Below are positions 30,929-34,527 of a DNA stretch of 34,527 nt, piece by piece. The DNA comes from a virus. The notes beneath the pieces were generated by a model. The model worked only from the letters and a program-made list of their open reading frames with translations, was not told the origin of the DNA and ran no database searches. The stretch lies in the IMG/VR virus record IMGVR_UViG_3300041403_000175, positions 1 to 34,527 of that record; one strand, written 5' to 3'. How positions within the stretch are numbered: position 1 is the stretch's first letter; each line of letters opens with the position of its first letter. A program made the position numbers and the translations under genes.

Positions 30929-31930
30929 TTACGCAGCAGCGCCAACCAGAGCAGTCACCATGGCTTCAGGCTTCAGAACCTTGCGACCGTAGACAGCCAG
31001 ACCGCGAACGATGTCGCCGAAGTCTGTCTGGTTGCGGAGCGGTTCAGTCTTGCTGATCTGCGAAGCAAACGAGCAAGCGTGCTTGGTGCCAGCAACCATT
31101 AGGCGGCGAGCCTTGGCACTGGCAACAGCGCCACCAGTGGACGTCGCGGACAGACCCGGAACCAGAGCCTTACCGGCTTCGCCGCGCGGCAGCAGGTTCG
31201 ACACGTAGACCGAGAAACGGTCCAGCATACCGATCTTGCCGGTACGGATAGTCGAGGACGCATCACCGGTGAAGTACGCTTGCGCGATGTCCGTCTGCAT
31301 CAGCAGCTGACGGTCGTATGGGGTGATAATCAGCCAGCGGCCATCTTCCGGCACGTTCTGTTCGTCGAGCGCCGCAGACATGCGGAGGATCGCGTCGAGA
31401 ACATTTTTCGGAGTCGCTTGGTCAATCGGGGCTACATCCGTACCGAGGTTGTAGTTAGCCGACAGAGCACCTGCGGTGGCACCGGCGTTCGCAGCCGCAG
31501 CACCTTCCGTCACGAACCACTGGAAGAACACTTCGTTTTCGATGGCGATCTTCAGCTGCTTCGCCGCGTCATCGGTAAACATGTTCATCAAGTCCATGTC
31601 GGCCTGATGCGCGAGCACGTCGTTGACCTGCACGCTGAAATACTTGCCCTTGTTGATCTGCATGTCGGTGTAGATCGGGGCCGGTACTTCACTCGTCAGG
31701 CTGGAACCAGCGCCGCCGTAATCACGGATGGTGATCGACGGTGCGGTGCGGATGCGGATCGTATCGCCTTGGTTCTTGATTTCGCCTTCCCAGTCGGTGT
31801 TGGCGATTTCAGTCATCATGGTGCTCACGTAGAACTTCGCGTTCAGCTTGTTCGACCAGAGTTGCGGGATAAAACCGCCGGAGTATTCGGGGCTGGTGGT
31901 AAAATCACCAGTGGTGGGAAAAACAGCCAT
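30929..31930 (-). CDS. major capsid protein
   Basis: A 333-residue coat protein of the HK97-fold type used by many podoviruses. Recognisable elements are the N-arm with GFIPQLWSNKLNAKFY, the KNQGDTIRIRTAPSITIRDYGG strand pair (E-loop region), KYFSVQVNDVLAHQADMD, DDAAKQLKIAIENEVF (spine-helix region), then DAILRMSAALDEQNVPEDGRWLIITPYDRQLLM and the P/A-domain strands to the end (KVLKPEAMVTALVG). AGGAGG lies 7 bases before the ATG, the strongest ribosome site in the window, fitting high expression. It follows the scaffold gene after a 48-base gap with dyad site A, and a stable stem-loop lies just downstream. Confidence 0.92.
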   Translation of the reverse strand: MAVFPTTGDFTTSPEYSGGFIPQLWSNKLNAKFYVSTMMTEIANTDWEGEIKNQGDTIRIRTAPSITIRDYGGAGSSLTSEVPAPIYTDMQINKGKYFSVQVNDVLAHQADMDLMNMFTDDAAKQLKIAIENEVFFQWFVTEGAAAANAGATAGALSANYNLGTDVAPIDQATPKNVLDAILRMSAALDEQNVPEDGRWLIITPYDRQLLMQTDIAQAYFTGDASSTIRTGKIGMLDRFSVYVSNLLPRGEAGKALVPGLSATSTGGAVASAKARRLMVAGTKHACSFASQISKTEPLRNQTDFGDIVRGLAVYGRKVLKPEAMVTALVGAAA

Positions 31931-31961
31931 TTTGGCCTCCTACATAGTTGGGTCCAACGAC

Positions 31962-31977
31962 TGCTTACGTGTTAGCA
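31962..31977. promoter_or_regulatory. dyad operator-like site A (consensus member)
   Basis: TGCTTAC-GT-GTTAGCA is the best dyad of the family: its two 7-base arms, TGCTTAC and (reverse complement) TGCTAAC, differ at one base. It fills the short gap between scaffold and coat genes, about 32 bp upstream of the coat start. Confidence 0.7.
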
Positions 31978-31978
31978 C

Positions 31979-32953
31979 TTATGCTCGCACGCGACCTTCG
32001 AGGTACGCAGTCGTCAATTCAGCTTCAAGTTTGGCCGCCTCGTCCACTTTTCCTCGCGTGTTCAAAACCCTGATCTTGTCCCAAGCTGCCTTCACTTCAC
32101 CGGCAGAATAAATCTTGGAGTCTCGACCTGCGCTCTGAGTCCGCGATGAATTAGCGGAACGGTTCGGCGCAACCTGCTTTTCGAGTTCAGACTGACGTTT
32201 CGTGCTCTCAGGCTTCGGTGTATCGGCAATGGTCTGCTTGAACAGGCTCACATAGTGAGCCACGGCTTCCGCATCACCGGCGTTGTATGCCTGTGCAGCT
32301 TGAACCCTGCGCGGCCCCCGCAAAATTGGATCATGCTCGTCGAGCCATGCGATCCACCGGGGGTCGTTATCGACTTGCTCAAAGTCAGGAACTAGGTGCG
32401 CTAGTTTCTGAGCAAACGTCATGTGGCCGATTTTTCCGTCAGTCTCCCCGAGGCGCTTTTTCAAGTCCTCGATGACAGCTTCCTGCGCTTGCAGGCGTTT
32501 GTCATACTCGCGGGCAACTTCCTTAGCCACACGGCGCTGAACGTCGATGAGTTCTTCGCCAAATTCTTCCCGATCAGCATCGGTTACATAACTGACTTCC
32601 TCCTCCACCTTCGTCGAAGTCTCTTGCTTACTCTGCTCGACGAGCTTGGTGCTCAATTCGTCCAGCTTTTCAGTCAGTTCCTTGACTCGCTGGTGCAAGC
32701 GCGGAACCTCAGCGTCGTACTTTCCCTGCAAGGTCCGGTACTTGTGCTCAAAAGTCTCCTCTACATCTGGAGCAGACGTGCCAGCTGGCTTCACTTCAAC
32801 GGGTTTAGCCGCTTTTTCAGTCGTAGCCTCTTGCTTTTCGGTCTCGGTATCCGGCTCGTCAGAGGCAACAACCTCCTTGAGCGGGGTCTTCATCCGCTTT
32901 TCAAGTTCTTCGACTTCATCAAGCTGTGCTTGAACCTGTTTCGGCAACGCCAT
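31979..32953 (-). CDS. scaffolding protein
   Basis: A 324-residue protein rich in Glu, Lys and Gln with no membrane helix. It has acidic low-complexity sequence at about 30-65, long coiled coils at about 70-170 (HKYRTLQGKYDAEVPRLHQRVKELTEKLDEL; QRRVAKEVAREYDKRLQAQEAVIEDLKKRL), a compact segment (FAQKLAHLVPDFEQVDNDPRWIAWLDEHDPI) and a basic C-terminal helix (VLNTRGKVDEAAKLEAELTTAYLEGRVRA). This composition and the position between portal and coat are typical of podoviral scaffolds, which shape the procapsid and leave before DNA enters. Start ATG 32953 has GGAG seven bases upstream. No protease motif is seen. Confidence 0.85.
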   Translation of the reverse strand: MALPKQVQAQLDEVEELEKRMKTPLKEVVASDEPDTETEKQEATTEKAAKPVEVKPAGTSAPDVEETFEHKYRTLQGKYDAEVPRLHQRVKELTEKLDELSTKLVEQSKQETSTKVEEEVSYVTDADREEFGEELIDVQRRVAKEVAREYDKRLQAQEAVIEDLKKRLGETDGKIGHMTFAQKLAHLVPDFEQVDNDPRWIAWLDEHDPILRGPRRVQAAQAYNAGDAEAVAHYVSLFKQTIADTPKPESTKRQSELEKQVAPNRSANSSRTQSAGRDSKIYSAGEVKAAWDKIRVLNTRGKVDEAAKLEAELTTAYLEGRVRA

Positions 32954-33034
32954 TTTTATCTCCTCAAAGCACCAACTCTGTTGCGCAGCGCGTGTCGTAT
33001 GCTGCTCCCATCATGGTGTGCTTCTCGTATGCGC

Positions 33035-33268
33035 TTACGCGCGGTTTAGTACCTTGGGCGAGTCCTCGACTGCCCTCAGCAAATCTTCAAATGCTTCCAC
33101 TCGGCCCTGCAAGCGGTGGATCGTCACCATGTCGCCTGCCTTCACCAGTTTTCGCTGCGCCTCGTTCGCTTCCGAACTCAGCAACCTCAACACCGCTTCC
33201 ATCTCCGGCTCCCTGAGTCTGCTCAGGGCTTGAACCGACTGTCTGTCGGCGGTGTTAAGGTCAATCAT
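33035..33268 (-). CDS. small helical protein between portal and scaffold
   Basis: A 77-residue, almost wholly helical protein (ADRQSVQALSRLREPEMEAVLRLLSSEANEAQRKL, VTIHRLQGRVEAFEDLLRAVEDS). Similar small helical proteins often lie beside the portal in tailed phages and have no assigned function. There is no Shine-Dalgarno; the -10 of the candidate promoter in the gap ends 8 bases before the ATG, so the message may be leaderless or nearly so. Family unknown. Confidence 0.65.
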   Translation of the reverse strand: MIDLNTADRQSVQALSRLREPEMEAVLRLLSSEANEAQRKLVKAGDMVTIHRLQGRVEAFEDLLRAVEDSPKVLNRA

Positions 33269-33276
33269 GTGAGTAA

Positions 33277-33305
33277 GCTACATTTCATGTGTTAACGTGT
33301 CAACA
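33277..33305 (-). promoter_or_regulatory. sigma70-like promoter between portal and scaffold genes
   Basis: Minus strand TTGACA (33300-33305), spacer 17, TAGCTT (33277-33282). The -35 is a perfect match and is covered by dyad site D. Predicted start of transcription falls within a few bases of the ATG at 33268, so the transcript would have almost no leader, in keeping with the missing ribosome site. Confidence 0.6.
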
Positions 33306-33307
33306 TA
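33292..33307. promoter_or_regulatory. dyad operator-like site D
   Basis: TGTTAAC-GT-GTCAACA is a near-perfect 7-2-7 dyad with altered half-sites (TGTTAAC/TGTTGAC) relative to the consensus TGCTTAC/TGCTAAC. It overlaps the -35 TTGACA of the candidate promoter. A second half-site-like element, GCTTACTCAC on the minus strand (33271-33280), lies downstream of it and is identical to ten bases at 4303-4312. Confidence 0.6.
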
Positions 33308-33315
33308 TAGTGGCA

Positions 33316-34527
33316 CTAGCGACCGTTTGGGCGTGCACTTATCATGTTAGACTCTCGCCCGCCCACCTGAGACCCGTCTTCCTGCAACATCGCAGCTTCC
33401 TGCATGGCTTGCTGTTGAGCCATCATGGCCATCTGCTGAGCTTGCTGCTGCTTAATCATCTGATCTCGTGTTGGGACCAGTTTATCTACGTTCATGTTCA
33501 GGTTTCCTGCCATGTCACGCATGAGTTCAGCAGTACCCGGCATACCCACGATCTGCTGTGCAACAGGGCTTTCCAGAACAAGTCGGAGAAACTCGCTTTT
33601 GCGAACCGCCTCAGCCTCTTTGACCACCAGCGACATCGCACCTTTAGCGACGATCTGCACGTCGCCTACCAACTCCGGATCATCAGAATAGCGCAGGTTG
33701 CGCTGGTACTGCCGCTCCAGCATCGGGGTAATCACGTCGTGGTCGATATTCCCGATCACCTGCTTGATACTCTTGCCAGCGTTCGAGATCAGCATCGACA
33801 GGCCGGACGACGTTCGCCCTGCCCCCGGCACGTGCTCACCGGTCATGTAGCGCGGAATACCCGACACTTCGTCAGCGATAGCCATGAAACGGTCAAACAC
33901 CGCCATAAGCTCCTGCGCGTTAGACTGTGGCTGGAAAAACGTCATGGGTGGCGAAGCGTCGTTGTAATCTGACTGACGGAACTGCCAGATTTTCCACGGG
34001 TGCATCTGTGTGATGTCCTCGCCAGCGGGCAAGCGACTGATGTTGACTCCTACCTGCGGACCGGAGGAAATACCCATGTTGTTAGCCAGCGCACGCGCAG
34101 CCGCGTTACACATGTTCTGGGCGTCCATACACAGGTCGGCAACGCCATTACCGTCAAGCCGCCCCGGAACTTTCTCGTATGATGTAACGTAGTACGGCTT
34201 CCGGTTCAGCGGGTCGTAGTTCAACACCGCCTTGATGACGACGTTGTTAACCATCCACACCTCACAGGGGTACGACAACTGCGGGTCTTCGATCTCGGCC
34301 TCGTCCAGACCCCACTCAAGCAGCAGTTTGCCCGGTATCGAGTCCCAGAGCTGGATCGCAGTTACTACGTCCGACGTGGCGTCGTCGAAATCTTTACCTG
34401 TGGCACTCTCGATCTCAGAGTCATCATGGTCCAACCACTCGAACGACCCAATACCGAAGTTAATCAGTATGTCCCTAACCGCCGCCTCATCATACCCTTC
34501 GACGCCGATCATCGCTTCGATGTCCTC
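33316..34527 (-). CDS. portal protein, N-terminal part outside the window
   Basis: The visible 403 residues run off the right edge without a convincing start (an in-frame ATG at 34512 lies mid-domain). They show the portal core: a beta wing (KLLLEWGLDEAEIEDPQLSYPCEVWMVNNVVIKAVLNYDPLNRKPYYVTSYEKVPGR is one continuous block at about 70-125), then the helical stem region NGVADLCMDAQNMCNAAARALANNMGISS, and helices with VSGIPRYMTGEHVPGAGRTSSGLSMLISNAGKSIKQVIGNI. The C-terminus is Gln/Met-rich (residues about 335-375), as in many podoviral portals. The dodecameric portal forms the packaging and ejection channel. Next to small helical protein and scaffold, as expected. Confidence 0.88.
   Translation of the reverse strand, partial: EDIEAMIGVEGYDEAAVRDILINFGIGSFEWLDHDDSEIESATGKDFDDATSDVVTAIQLWDSIPGKLLLEWGLDEAEIEDPQLSYPCEVWMVNNVVIKAVLNYDPLNRKPYYVTSYEKVPGRLDGNGVADLCMDAQNMCNAAARALANNMGISSGPQVGVNISRLPAGEDITQMHPWKIWQFRQSDYNDASPPMTFFQPQSNAQELMAVFDRFMAIADEVSGIPRYMTGEHVPGAGRTSSGLSMLISNAGKSIKQVIGNIDHDVITPMLERQYQRNLRYSDDPELVGDVQIVAKGAMSLVVKEAEAVRKSEFLRLVLESPVAQQIVGMPGTAELMRDMAGNLNMNVDKLVPTRDQMIKQQQAQQMAMMAQQQAMQEAAMLQEDGSQVGGRESNMISARPNGR

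Noticed and set aside
31280-31975. Long plus-strand frames opposite coat (31280-31975), scaffold (32423-33049) and portal (33289-33972)
   Set aside because: Antisense to confidently identified head genes; His/Arg/Val-rich shadows without start signals.
33031-33050. GCGCTTACGCGCGGTTTA as another dyad site
   Set aside because: Only the CTTAC part fits, the right arm is poor, and it overlaps the stop codon of the small portal-adjacent gene.

Overview
The window reads as part of the genome of a temperate, double-stranded DNA tailed phage (free phage or integrated prophage). The set of genes points to a short-tailed (podovirus-like) virion: portal, scaffold, coat, head-tail adaptor, a nozzle-like propeller protein, fibres, several internal/ejection-type proteins and one giant polyvalent protein, with no recognisable tail tube, tail terminator or classical tape measure. 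Protein style (marine-phage fibre N-termini, a TIGR02594-type endolysin, an alphaproteobacterial-looking spanin pair) suggests an alphaproteobacterial, perhaps marine Rhodobacterales-like, host. That host call is inference. Both window edges cut genes: the DUF927 gene on the left and the portal on the right. Terminase, immunity repressor and the rest of the early region are not visible.

Layout. (1) 1-3182, plus strand: a tightly coupled early/DNA-metabolism operon with a DUF927 helicase-like protein, a DnaQ-fold 3'-5' exonuclease, a dCMP deaminase and a 59-residue basic protein; the last three are joined by 4-base stop/start overlaps. (2) 3150-4160, minus strand: a complete tyrosine integrase that overlaps the end of the early operon tail to tail. 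(3) 4161-4471: a repeat-dense AT-rich gap with the likely integrase promoter, a probable attP, and two terminators facing in opposite directions. (4) 4472-34527, minus strand: one long late region transcribed from right to left. In transcription order it holds portal, a small protein, scaffold, coat, a small protein, DUF6682-type adaptor, a connector-like protein, small beta proteins, collagen-like and glycine-rich fibre proteins, a DUF4376 protein, a 69-bp tandem-repeat protein, an Ig-like protein, the lysis cassette (membrane coiled-coil protein, endolysin, nested spanins), a nozzle-like propeller protein, a lambda-J-like tip/fibre protein, its accessory protein, a small Cys/His protein, a GNAT acetyltransferase, an S74-chaperone protein, a coiled-coil internal protein and the 2817-residue polyvalent protein.

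The most unusual signal is a family of 16-bp dyads (consensus TGCTTAC-GT-GTTAGCA, half-sites 7-2-7). They sit in several of the few real gaps of the otherwise tightly packed late region, each just upstream of a minus-strand gene, and in the integrase/attP gap. They look like dispersed repressor operators, comparable in principle to phage stoperators, or sites for a late activator. Other highlights are the giant protein combining an ADP-ribosyltransferase-like segment, an HExxGH zincin motif and a PLxRFG motif; nine 69-bp tandem repeats in a virion gene; a membrane-tailed endolysin; and an attP-like region full of direct and inverted repeats.
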